64,000 bases of DNA from Blasia pusilla (taxonomy: Eukaryota > Marchantiophyta > Marchantiopsida > Blasiales), in the NCBI GenBank assembly GCA_050084515.1, contig CM114275.1, forward strand, positions 3,596,001 to 3,660,000, read 5' to 3'. Below the pieces are notes generated by a model. That model had not been told where the DNA came from, made no database searches, and saw nothing but the letters and a program-made list of their open reading frames with translations. The translations under genes and the position numbers were made by a program. Shown here piece after piece: positions 35,724-45,980 of the stretch. Every line of letters starts with the position of its first letter. The stretch's first letter is position 1.

Positions 35724-36046
35724 ATGGTTGCACAAAAACGGACAAGTCCTTCCTCAGGACGGACATGGACAGACTAGTGTGGATATGTCCACGGACATGG
35801 GTTCCAAGACGTGGGACCCACACTTTTAGTCCATAATGCAAGGCAAGGCAAGGATGAGAGGAGCAATGAGGGAGGAGGGAGTGGAGATGGAGGGAGGAAG
35901 AAATGGGGGAGTATGGAACACGAAGGTAAGTGAGGGGAATGAGAAAGAAGGGAAAGGTGGAACCCATACGGACAAGTCCTTCCATAAGACGGACATAAGT
36001 CCACGGACATGGATATGTCCTCGGACACGTCCTTTATCCAACTTTG
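35724..36046. mobile_element. MITE-like element, copy B
   Basis: Collinear with copy A (23262-23589) in the same orientation: it starts ATGGTTGCACAAAAACGG and carries the same paired GGACAAGTCC and GGACATAAGTCC blocks. Its right end is more diverged (CCAACTTTG), and the 9 bases on each side do not match, so no target duplication can be claimed. Confidence 0.7.
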
Positions 36047-36857
36047 ACATTACGCAAGATCAATGGGAACCGCAAACATGGAAAGGATCCTTCGTGTATG
36101 GATCCAACTCAGATAGCCGCCGTTTCTCTTGCATCTGCTAGTGAGAAGGAGACAACCAGAATCCTCGGGAAATCAGATGCAAAAGTTGGAAATATATAAG
36201 AGATGAACCTCAAGAATGAAGCATAGTCTAAGTTGGGAGTCGACCTTAATGCACACGACCTGAATTCTCAAGACCCTCCATCCCATCAAGGAGGGTCTAA
36301 GTTTCTTAGGACATCGAGTTCGGTACTTTCATGACAGTACCGAACTCGATGTACCGATTCTCATGCGAAAGTAAATCCAAATGGTGTTGCCATGTCGGAA
36401 TAGTCACCAATAATGACTCCTAACCTGGCCAAAACCAGATGTCCAAGCGCTCTACCGAATTCACTGCCCCATGCAGAATGTGGACAAGGTCAGGAAAATG
36501 GGAGGCCCCTAGCACATATCGGTGGTCAGGAGGATAATACAAATTCAGCATTTGTGGGCATTGCAGATAGTGTTGTAGATTCAGATCCCAAATCAGAGGC
36601 AATGAACAAGGAGAACTCGAAACATTTGGCCACAATGAAATACCAGGTCTGTTTGCGGATGCCACACAAAACAAGGACACATGCGCAATTGGATCACTTG
36701 TCGTGGATCACAGCCACACATATTTACATGCATTGAATGCACTTGCTTCCCTTTACAATGTCACGTCCTTTAGGATAGATCGGTGAGATCTAGTAGAGCG
36801 TCTTCAAGAGTAGTGGAGGACAGGCCTAGGAGGTGGAGGATGACCTGTTGAGGCCCC
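36047..36857. other. Gene-free stretch
   Basis: No supported coding sequence. It contains the hairpin at 36311-36352. Confidence 0.4.
36311..36352. repeat. Perfect 17-bp-arm hairpin
   Basis: ACATCGAGTTCGGTACT at 36311-36327 is followed after 8 bases by its exact inverted complement at 36336-36352. It is isolated, and no T run follows it. Confidence 0.85.
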
Positions 36858-37403
36858 GGGAAACTTGAGAGAGCAGGTTTCCCCTTCGTTTTGGCTCATT
36901 TGGAGCCACATTGAGGAACTAACTATTTTAGGTAAGTACTATTTTGAGTATATGATCAACTTTCTCTTTTTGGTAAGTGGCCCTTGACCTCCTACATCAG
37001 GTCAAGAGCCAAGGAGGTGACTTGGGAGAATAGGTTACCATGGAGAGAGCTTGGGAGAGGGGAGGGGTATACATCCCAAGGAGAGAGAGCTTGAGAGCTC
37101 ATTCTCTCTTTGTTGAACCTCTTGGCATGAGGCGGCGGAGCTATGGTCCCTTGCCTTGTGAGTGTACCCAAGCCTCTCATTAGGAGAGTGGGTTTGGGTT
37201 GACATGAGAGAGAGTGCACACCTTTGAGAGCTATGGTGTGAGATTATGTAGAGAGAGATTAGATCTTACTTTATTGGAGATATTTGGTACTTCTTGTCTC
37301 GTTGTTTGGATGCCATGAGTTAACATGGGATCGTGCGTGTTTGTGTGTGTGTTCGGTGACAGCCATGTATGTTGTGTAGAGATGTGTATGCGCACGACAA
37401 TAG
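36858..37403 (+). repeat. Diverged relative of the 41.8-42.5 kb TRIM-like structure
   Basis: Ends ATGTATGTTGTGTAGAGATG then GCGCACGACA at 37403, matching the terminal repeats at 41781-41916 and 42400-42535 read on the minus strand. Upstream lie three short hairpins in succession (GGGAAAC/GTTTCCC at 36858-36883, TGGCTC/GAGCCA at 36892-36908, CTTGACCT/AGGTCAAG at 36983-37006). This parallels the three hairpins of the other copy. The relation of the middle part is inferred from layout, not from close alignment. Confidence 0.4.
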
Positions 37404-37699
37404 CGATTCTGACTCGGAGGTGCATAAGCCACCATCTCAATACAACTTGCAAAGTTATAGTGAGCTTGGTAGTTTCCCCTTGGCATGCTGCCACGATATT
37501 CCAGAAAATTCACCAAACGAGTCTTTGTCAAGAAATTTTCTGCCATGTAAACGCCAGCGTGTCATCCGAAAGAGAAAAACCCCACCTTCAAAAGTAAAAC
37601 GAAAAAAATTAACAACAACCTAGGCTCAAATTTTAACCACGAGCGTAGCCACAAGGTTCCACCACATCACAAAGCAGTATGGAAGAAGGCATCTTTTGA

Positions 37700-38690
37700 T
37701 ATGCCAAGTTGTGACAAGGGCCCGAGACAAAATGGGCAATGCTAGTAGCTACAATGAGTCCTACAATCTCGGTACTTGTGGTATTCACATAGTATGAGAC
37801 TGGGGCATTGAAATTTTTTTGTATGTTGCACATTTATGTGTGTTGCAAGGGTGTGCCCACAAGGTCTGTTTGTACAGTAATCGGTTTATGCTGCAGCAGT
37901 GGTTGAGAGAAATGAACTCTCAAGTATTCATGGTCATAGTTGTAGCAAGGAAGGGCTGGCCAAAGTGGATGGGTGGGCAATGCTAGAATGAGTCCTATAA
38001 TCTGAGTTTTATTAGCCTTTGAGATGTAGGATGTTCCATTCCAACACTGTATCACCCATTTTGTATGGTGGAATATTTTAGTTTCTTGCAGCGCTAGAGC
38101 CGTTACCTCAACTTTTGTACATAAATCAATATATTCTGCAGCAGTGGCTGATAGAAATGAACTCTCAACTATTCATGGTCATAGTTGCAGAAATGCTAAA
38201 ATGAGTCCTTTAATCTGAGCTTTATTAGCCCTCGAGATGTAGGATGTTCCATTCGAGCACTATATCAGGAATTTTGTATGGTGGAACATTTCAATTTCTT
38301 GCAGCGGTAGAGTGGCTACCTGAACTTTTGTACATAAATCAGTACATTTTGCAGCAGTGGCTGAATCCAGGATGTTCCATTCCACCATTTTGGTATGGTT
38401 TCAGATTTTAGTTTCTTGCAAGTTCAAGTAGAGCGGCTACTTGAACATTTGTACAGTAGTCGGTGTATTTTGCAACAGTGGTTAAGAGAAATGAACGTTA
38501 CCCTAATTCATGTTCATAGTTGCAGCAAGGAAGTGCCGGCCAAAGTGGATGGGTGAGCAATGCTAGAATGAGTCCTATAATGCGAGCCTTATTAGCCTTG
38601 GAGATGTAGGATGTTCCATTCGAGCATTGCAATAGTTTTGTATGGTGGAACATTTTAGTTTCTTGGAGCGATAGAGCGTCTACCTGATCT
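37700..38690. repeat. Imperfect tandem array, about 4.5 units of 140-230 bp
   Basis: The block GAGATGTAGGATGTTCCATT recurs at about 38021, 38234, 38377 (partial) and 38601. TTTTGTATGGTGGAA and TTCTTGCAGCG recur downstream, and TGCAGCAGTGG and AGAAATGAAC upstream. Units vary in length through deletions. No coding potential. Confidence 0.75.
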
Positions 38691-38754
38691 TATATATGTA
38701 CAATAAATGGAGTAGCGTGCACCAACTGCACTTCATGCCTCGGTTTAGCTGTGA

Positions 38755-39030
38755 CTGTGATGTAAATTTGCTATGCATTTCTGACACAATGTACATTCCC
38801 TTTCCCATTGTGTATGCTCTTCCATAGTATACATATTTTCTGCAAGGAAGGGTCTATGAAAATGGGCATTGCCAGGATGCAGGTTCCTTGTGATGTGCAT
38901 TCTGTCCCTCCTTGTCATTGGAAATCTGCAATGCATTTGTGACACCTTCTACATTCCCTTTCCCACTGTTGCATGTTATGTGTGTGCTTTTTCACAATAT
39001 GCATACTTGCAGGAGGGAATGGTTTTGGGG
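38755..39030. repeat. Two diverged tandem units, about 165 bp
   Basis: TGCTATGCATTTCTGACAC, then ACATTCCCTTTCCCA and a TATGCTCTT.CATA block, recur as TGCAATGCATTTGTGACAC with the same followers about 165 bases later. Confidence 0.6.
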
Positions 39031-39269
39031 GGAGGGGGACTAGTCGCTACACAGAGTCATACCATAACTTTTGCTACCAAATGCAACTCATGCCTAAGTT
39101 AAGTTGTCCCTATGATGTCAAATCTGCAGTACATGTTCTTTTCCATGTAATGCCATGGCCAAGTGAATGGTAGGCACATGAGGACGAGTGCTACTTTCCA
39201 GATATAGCCGGTGCCAGCCTTGGTATGCCCTTCGTTGATGTTACAACCTCGTCCGAGCTCTGACTTCAT

Positions 39270-39904
39270 GTGGTTAATAGAATCTTGGCCATGTGCAAGA
39301 TCCCAGTGAAAGATTTTTTACCTTTTGGTCTGTTGAATTATGATGACCTTGCACCATGGGGTAGGGGCGACATTGCATACATACCTTGGGTTAGGCTTGA
39401 CAATTTCTTGCAAGGGGAAGGTCATGGCGATGGCTCAACAAGCACCAACTTTTGGATGAAGAATATATCCCTTCCAAATGAACGACCCTCGTGGAAGAAG
39501 AATTCAAAAGTGCGAAGAGAGTATAAGATGAGACCTTCCAGTAACGAGGGCTACTACATAGTATTTCATTGTAGCTACGGACCAGATTACTTTCAATAAT
39601 GATGAGAGATACTCTATTGATATCTGCCCTGGTCTTGAAGAACTTTACAATGCAAAATATTCTTCTACTTCCCTCTATGATTCAAAGGGATGGTATGTTG
39701 GTGATGAGTTCGACCATGAATATAGGCGTATGGATTATAGAGATGTAGACATTAGTGAAGATAGTCGAGAGATTGGAGATTCAAGGTTTGATATCCTTTC
39801 TCCCAATCATGATTCAAGTATTGAATACAACAATAAGAGTAAATGGCCAAAAGAGTATATATTGTATATAAACATTGCTGGCACATATATTCAAAACATT
39901 TGAT
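39270..39904 (+). pseudogene. Unrecognised protein fragment with a frame change
   Basis: A frame at 39270-39599 (NYDDLAPWGRGDIAYIPWV, ending CSYGPDY) stops at a TAA. A shifted frame from about 39598 continues without a break for about 100 codons (YSIDICPGLEELYNAKYSS) to a stop near 39902. The smooth handover suggests one original protein with a frameshift or tiny intron. No family is recognised. It may form a set with the two ORFs downstream. Confidence 0.35.
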
Positions 39905-40039
39905 GGAAAATGTTGTATTTTCTTTGCAAATTATGAAAACTCCTTTTTTTGTTAAATATAAAATTATTTAAATATAATACCTCGTCACGGATTTTTAGGT
40001 TGTGTCAGAGAAGCATTGGAGTGATCGAATATTTTATAA

Positions 40040-40507
40040 ATGATCAAGAAAGGTAGTGATGGTGAGTCCTACGTGCCTCTCGTAGAAGAAGCACTTGAGC
40101 CTATGCCGAAAAATATTGAGATTAATGAAGTCTTACAAGTTTTGAGTGATAGCTATATCCCAACACATGTTTTTAATGAGGAGGTGGACAATAAGTACAT
40201 GATTATACTGTTTGAGGATGTTAGGCAAGTGTTAGATGAGAGTGTATCTAGAGTTCTATCCATGCCCATAGTAGAACATATTAATGAAAGTAGTAACGTT
40301 GATTTATCCCAATGTGAGGAGGAAGAAGGAGATACAGGTTGGATTAACGATTGTATTCCTTCCTCAGAGCCTATATCTTCAAGCCATTCATTTATGCGGA
40401 GCGCCCTAGGTTCTCGATCTTGGATTCTCAGTAGTGGTCATTCTTATGACTATGATGATTCAAGTGATATAAGTACAGCTCAGTCTCACGTAATAGTACA
40501 GTCATGA
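40040..40507 (+). CDS. Unassigned acidic ORF, 155 codons
   Basis: Starts MIKKGSDGESYVPLVEEAL. It is Ser/Glu/Asp-rich throughout and the second half looks disordered. No known motif. AT-rich, intron-like spacers separate it from neighbours at 39270-39904 and 40663-40902, which have the same orientation. Confidence 0.35.
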   Translation: MIKKGSDGESYVPLVEEALEPMPKNIEINEVLQVLSDSYIPTHVFNEEVDNKYMIILFEDVRQVLDESVSRVLSMPIVEHINESSNVDLSQCEEEEGDTGWINDCIPSSEPISSSHSFMRSALGSRSWILSSGHSYDYDDSSDISTAQSHVIVQS

Positions 40508-40662
40508 TCTCTTTGAACTATGACATTTGAGAAAATTTTCCTTTGGGATTGATATAAATGTAACGGTGAATTTCACATGTTGTCTAATTGCTTAAATTTT
40601 ATTTTTATTAATTAGCAATACATGATTTTTTTATTGCATTTTTAAGATATACTCTTTATATA

Positions 40663-40902
40663 ATGGATAAAGATCAAGTATCACAGCAAAACGGTAAAAG
40701 GCCGTTCGTTGACATCACAAACTTTGAGGGAAATACACGTTGTGCTTCTAGGAAGGCAAAAAAGGCAACATATCAAAGGAAAAAGCGAGCACTTCAAGAT
40801 GCACGCTTTGTACCTTTTCTACAACTAAAATGTCTAGAATGTAAGGATGTTGAGCACTATTTTTATTTAAAGATATTTGAAAAAAAATTGACATTTTTTT
40901 TT
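40663..40902 (+). CDS. Small basic ORF, 80 codons
   Basis: Starts MDKDQVSQQNGKRPFVDITNF, then a run of Arg/Lys (RKAKKATYQRKKRAL). Short N-terminal D-I-(T/S)-N motifs followed by basic stretches occur at the start of some plant transposon ORFs, but that is too weak to assign. Possibly a first exon. Confidence 0.3.
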
Positions 40903-41780
40903 TGAATTCTATTCTTTAGACCTCCAAATCCATTGAATCCACAACGTCTATGTAAACTACATAAAATTTTGAGAGCTCAAGGCCAAAATCAAAGACATCC
41001 AAATTTATATCTCACGTATTATTTTATTTTATTTTATTGATTTAGTACTTCGAGATTAGAATCCTTGTGAATGATCTTGGCTTATTGTAACTTTCTTCCA
41101 TTTGTTTGCAGGCCAATGACAACTATATCGGATGCGGTTCATTCTTCTAATTTTTTGGTAAGAGAAGAAGAAGGATTCTTAGTGCATATTAGGAATCCCC
41201 TTTGTAGACTTAGTTTTGCCTTTTGCACAACGTGCTGTACATGAAGTAAGCTCTTTATAATTGTCAAAGGCCATGATGGCTAGAAAATGGTATTCCCATC
41301 ATCTATCTTGCACAGTAAAAGACCATTGTATAGGGTCTTATGTGCACTCTACAAAATGTGAACCTTAGTTGTCATGACTTCTGGAAAATGGTGTTTTCAT
41401 GCGACTTGTTCATTGGTTACCATTATGAAATACTCCAAAAATGTCATTGACTTAGATTGGGGAAGTTTTACTAGATCCAATAAAGTGGGGCATTTGATTG
41501 ATTTTTTGTGCTAAATTTTGGCTAACACGAGCTAGAGGATTTGTTCACCACTACTAGGGAGATTCTTTGGGTGATCACCATAGCTACTCGACCACAACAA
41601 TGAGTGTATTAAGTGTGCCTCGTAGGAAATTTTTGTTACCTTTATTGCCCATTTTTCAGTGAAATAGGCGAGAATTGGAAAAGAGCTTCATTAAGCTTTA
41701 GGGAAAATAGCTATAATGTGCAATGGCACGGATGTTGTTACCTTTGGATTCATCATCCCAACATCTATCCATTAGACATG
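40903..41780. other. Gene-free AT-rich stretch
   Basis: No coding signal or repeat recognised. Confidence 0.4.
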
Positions 41781-41916
41781 TGTCGTGCGCATACATATCG
41801 CTACACAACATACATCGCTGGTCACATCTACACCACACAACACCGATCTTCCCCACACACGGGTCGATCCACACATATACAAAAATCAACTCATACATAT
41901 ACATGGAGATCACACA
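41781..41916 (-). repeat. 136-bp TGT...ACA repeat, copy 1
   Basis: On the plus strand begins TGTCGTGCGCATACATATCG and ends GATCACACA. It has the same length and ends as copy 2. Confidence 0.85.
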
Positions 41917-42086
41917 AAAAAATAAAGAGTATTAAAAATGGCACACCCGGCCTAAAACTCCACTCCTCAATCTACATCGGCATATTGAGCCTCGTCCACC
42001 CTGTGCTATCAAGGAATCCGGACGCTAGCACCCTAGTCCTATCTCATACACATACAAGGGAGGTGCTCCAACGGCCCAACATGAGA

Positions 42087-42197
42087 AAGATGGCTTAGGA
42101 AAGCCATCTTCCTCTCTTATATAGGGTTCGGAAGAGCCAAAAGCTCTTCCTCTAAAAATAGCCCTCTCCTTGGTAACCTGTGAGGCACAGGTTACCA
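42087..42197. repeat. Three consecutive perfect hairpins
   Basis: Arms 42087-42096/42101-42110 (10 bp, 4-base loop), 42130-42137/42143-42150 (8 bp, 5-base loop) and 42171-42182/42186-42197 (12 bp, 3-base loop). All are perfect. The TATA-like box lies between the first two. Confidence 0.85.
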
Positions 42198-42399
42198 GGG
42201 GCGGGTGACCTGGTCAACAACTCACCCAACTGTGAAAGACCTCAACATGAAAGTTGTCAGAAACGACGTTCCTAAGACAATGGACCTATCCTCAACCTCA
42301 TCCGACACCGTGGGACAAAGTTACACTCAAGATAGTCCGCTGGCTCCTACGCCCTATCCACCATAGATCTCAGCCTATCGGCTACTCAGATGTGACAAC

Positions 42400-42535
42400 T
42401 GTCGTGCGCATACATATCGCTACACAACATACATCGTTGGTCACATCTACACCACACAACACCAATCTTCCCCACACACGGGTCAATCCACACATGTACA
42501 AAAATCAACTCATACATATATATGGAGATCACACA
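42400..42535 (-). repeat. 136-bp TGT...ACA repeat, copy 2
   Basis: Direct repeat of 41781-41916. On the minus strand it begins TGTGTGATCTCC, immediately after the purine-rich end of the gypsy coding region. Confidence 0.85.
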
Positions 42536-42612
42536 ACCACCCCCTAGCTGGCAGTTGGATCCCCCCAACTCCAGATAGAAAATATCACATCTCTCTGACA
42601 TGACCTACTACC

Positions 42613-42770
42613 CTATACACATCTCAGACACATCCATCGTCCTGTGGGAACCACATCAAGAGGGGGGGTCAGACATGACATATGCCATCCTTGAGAACAA
42701 CCATCACATACCAACATGGTGGCTGCATCCCTCGCAGATCCGCACAACATACACCTCAAGCCTGCAAGTA
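42613..42770 (-). pseudogene. PHD finger at the C-terminus of gypsy pol
   Basis: Seen: a C4HC3 pattern, CMLC, then LVCDGC, then GWHMSC, then WMCLRC, with the usual PPL and VP.G before the last pair; it spans 42616-42753 and is followed by a stop. Known: PHD fingers bind histone H3 tails, often reading Lys4 methylation state. In chromoviruses a chromodomain occupies this place behind integrase. Inferred: an integration-targeting module. The frame differs from that of the integrase C-terminus, so a frameshift separates them near 42800. HLPNVDGTVDLSL leads into the finger. Confidence 0.85.
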
Positions 42771-42800
42771 CCACTGCCAAGCTCAAATCCACCGTCCCAT

Positions 42801-43880
42801 CTACGTTCGGAAGATGACATGGCGCACAATTGGGCAAACCATACCATCCCGTCCCTCCAACATGAGGACTCCGGTCGGTAATACCTCGCGCACACGTAGG
42901 ATCATGCGCCCTGCAGAGACATCTAGCGTCGTGGGTGCCGCCTGCTGTAAATACACGTAATCTCCATGATGAAACCTCCTAATCCCTGGACGATAACCTC
43001 CTCCACGAATGGTCGTGTAACTCAATGTATCTCTATGTTGGGCAATAGCTAAGTTCTCAAAGGCCATAGGAATAACTCTACGAAAAACTTCTGCCCTCTG
43101 AGAATATGCTTGTACCCAAACATCTGGATCATCAAGATCTAACACCTCCGCCATGTCACGTCGAATTGCTGCAAGTAAATCTGGCTCTCTCCCAAAGAGC
43201 AAAAAGTATGGTGAAAATGATGCCAAGGATGCTTGCCGACTAAAGCGATAACCCATAGCCAACCATGGCAACTGTAGGTCCCACTCCCTCAACTGTCCCC
43301 GCTGCAAGCCATACTTGCGCAATCCTCTCTTCATCGTCTGTACCACTCTCTCCGCCAACCCATCCGCCTCAGGATGATCTCTGGACGTGGTGCGGTGATC
43401 TATCAGCGCCTGATCACACAAGGCCTGAAACTCTTCCCTGAACTCGGTACCCTAGTCAGTCAACACCTCCGCCGGTGCACCAAAGTGACTAAGCACACAA
43501 TCTAGAAACGCATAAGTTGTTCCCTCGCTCGCCTTGTCTGGTAGTGCCACCAACTCTATCTACTTGGAGAAATGTTGCACCATGACCAACACGTACCTAT
43601 GATGACACCCCGTCAATGGCAAAGGTCCCGCAAAGTCTAAACTCCATCGATAACCTAAACCCATAATCGGAAAAGGATGTAACTGCGGAGTGGGAGCATT
43701 GAAGGATGCTCGCACTCTGTCACATACCATACATCTGGCCATAAACTGTTGTACCTGAGTATACATGTCGCGCCACCAATACTGAACGTGGAGTAAGCTG
43801 TAAGTACGCTTCACTCCAAAATGTCCCAACTCCTCATGAGCATGTCGCACTACACGTGCTCGCTAAGAAGGATGAGGTAC
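42801..43880 (-). pseudogene. Gypsy integrase with HHCC zinc finger
   Basis: Zinc finger: HAHEELGHFG then CMVCDRVR (about 43720-43850). Catalytic core: WSLDFAGPL (first Asp), VLTD-stop-GTEF (second Asp, with TAG replacing the next codon near 43457), and GLAERVVQ (Glu). The C-terminal domain includes FHHGDYVYLQQ. In-frame stops lie near 43865, 43562 and 43457, with no frame change between. Joins cDNA to host DNA when intact. Confidence 0.88.
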
Positions 43881-44198
43881 CACTCATATCCTACCATCTC
43901 CCCATACCCGCAAAATGTGAGTCCCCTCCCACCTGAACCTCTTGGCTCTCTGTAGGATCCGATCCCGCTCCCTAGCACTCACTGTACTCGCTATGACGCC
44001 AGTGCGTAAGAACTCCACAACCTCCATGTCGTCATGGATATCACGACCACCTGTCACCTCCTCACTAACCTCCGGATCGAAAGACTCATCATCCAACCCC
44101 ACCACAGGAGTCATCACCTGTGGCTGACCTGCCATAGTCAACCAACAAAGATAGGCAGATGCATGCCAACTAGGCACCATCTCCTCATCACGCTCTCC

Positions 44199-44780
44199 GT
44201 GTCATCAAGCTCCTATGTCATCTCTCTGACTCGGACATGGGTTACGACTCAACCCATCCACATCCTGGTTCAGCCGACCTAGCCTATGAACCACCTCAAA
44301 CTCATACTCCTGTAGTAATTGAGCCCAATTGGCAAGCTTTCCCGTAAGCTTGTCGGACTCCAACAACCACCTCAACGGCTGATGATCAATGATGAGTGTG
44401 AAAGGGTTTCCGAATAAATAGCACATGAAATGTGCCACGGCCTACACTGCAGCCAAGCACTCTCCCTCGTAGGAGTTGTACTTCGCCTCTGCAATGTTGT
44501 TCGATCGGCTCGCGTAAGCTACAACGAACTCCCTCTCCTTGTCATCCCTCTGAATAAGCACTGCTCCTAGACCCAACATGCTCCAATCCGTATGTAACTG
44601 GAATGGGCGACCCCTAACCGATCTCTGTAAAATGGGTGAGGACGTCAACCTATCCTTGAGCTCCTGAAATGCTCGCTCTTGATCATCTCCCCACAACCAA
44701 ACGTGATCAAGTCTCGTCAACAAGGTCAAAGACTTTGCGATCGTACTAAAACCCTTGACATAGCGTCGATAGAAGTTCAC
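44199..44780 (-). pseudogene. Gypsy RNase H
   Basis: FQLHTDWSMLGLGAVLIQRD, YEGECLA, then IIDHQPLRWLL and GRLNQDVDGLSRNP fit the RNase H domain, including its last catalytic region. A TAG at about 44439 replaces a codon between CLAAV and AVAHF; two TGA codons near 44199-44204 separate it from the linker to integrase. Confidence 0.85.
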
Positions 44781-44789
44781 CAGTCCAAG

Positions 44790-45640
44790 AAATGCTCAAA
44801 CTCGACTCACATTTGTAGTGCGTGGAATCTGCGTAATAGCCTCTACCTTCGTCTGTTGAACGCCTAACCCACTTGGGTATATGGTGTGTCCCAAGTATTC
44901 AATCTGCTCCTGAAAGAATTTGCACTTGCCTGGATGTAACTTCAATCCATGTAACTGCAATCGCCAAAACACCTCCTCCAAGTGTCGCTCATGCTCCTCA
45001 ACTGTGGAACTGAAGATAAGAATATCATTTATGTAACATCGTACAAAATCCAAGCCAGCCAGAATCCTATCCATCACTCTCTAAAACTCTGCAAGCGCGT
45101 TCTTCAACCTAAATGGTAAGAACCGCCACTGATACAAGCAATCTCTCCCGAACCGATCTATCCCCCAGAATATTGTCTTCTCCCTGTCCTCCAACCTGAT
45201 AGGAAGCGGATGATAGCCAGCACAAATATCTAAAGTACTTAAGATCTTTGCATGCCCTACCGCATCAAAGATCTCCTCAGGAGTAGGCATGGCGTACCGA
45301 TCTGACCTCGTCTGTCGGTTGATATGATGGTAATCTCCACACATCCGCCTATCCGTCCAATTACCATACATATCCTTCTTCGCCGGCACTGTGGCAGATG
45401 CATACTCCCCATGTGATAACTCCACAATACCTGCCTCTAACAAGTCCTGACTCGTGCTCTGAATCAAGGCTCGCTCCATATCAGAATACCTGTAGGTTTG
45501 ACGAAAGATCGATGTATCACTAGCCAACTCAATCCGTATCCCGGGACCCTTCAGCGTACCCAAGTCTCTCATATTGAAGGCAAAACAACTAACATGCCCT
45601 CTCAAAAACCTATGAACTCACCGTCGCTCTCCTCCTATCA
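44790..45640 (-). pseudogene. Gypsy reverse transcriptase
   Basis: Motifs in order: ERALIQSTSQDLLEAGIVE, RMCGDYHHINRQT, STLDICAGYH, LPFRLKNALAEF, then the active site at 45024-45035, which reads YIND rather than YxDD. The Asp-to-Asn change is one G-to-A step and would abolish activity. TAG at 45078 and TGA near 44793 are further single-base losses. The frame is continuous with the methyltransferase upstream. Confidence 0.88.
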
Positions 45641-45980
45641 ACTTAAGACCTATCACACGCTCCCAAGTCTCCATCGTGACCTCATTCGGAGAGGACGCAA
45701 CCTCCGGCTTTGGTTGCTATGTAGCAACCCTAGCCACCTCCGCAACAGCCACTCCACTCTGACCTCCTACACCATGCTCCGCATCCAAAAAATGAACATG
45801 TGCTACTCTAGACGCCTTTGCACTCTCTGCTCAAACGACGTCCCAAGAAGTCCATGGGTGCCTATCTCTCCTCGTCTCGCCCCCAGCCAATGCCTGTACA
45901 GACCATGTAGGCAATGGTCCAACTCGTGGACGTGACGGCATGGATGACACTCGCATCCATCTCTTCTCAGCCATACCTAG
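45640..45980 (-). other. Linker between methyltransferase and RT
   Basis: The same frame continues through about 110 codons of low-information sequence with three nonsense codons (45831, about 45712, about 45617). No domain recognised. Confidence 0.5.

Larger units (their letters stand above)
41781..42535 (-). mobile_element. TRIM-like structure: 136-bp direct repeats around a hairpin-rich core
   Basis: Repeats at 41781-41916 and 42400-42535 are equal in length, about 95% identical by eye, and start TGT and end ACA like LTRs. The 483-bp core has no ORF of note, a TATATAAG box on the minus strand at 42116-42123 and three consecutive perfect hairpins. Flanking 5-mers (ACATG, ACCAC) do not match, so integration as one unit is unproven. 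Alternatively, 42400-42535 is the start of the 3' LTR of the adjacent gypsy element, because a purine run (GCTAGGGGGTGG, minus strand) lies directly before it. Confidence 0.5.

Noticed and set aside
35715-36055. 9-bp target duplication for MITE copy B
   Set aside because: The nine bases on the two sides (CCAGGGTGC, ACATTACGC) do not match.
37700-39030. CRISPR-like array
   Set aside because: Repeats are long, degenerate and without unique equal-length spacers, and the genome is clearly eukaryotic.
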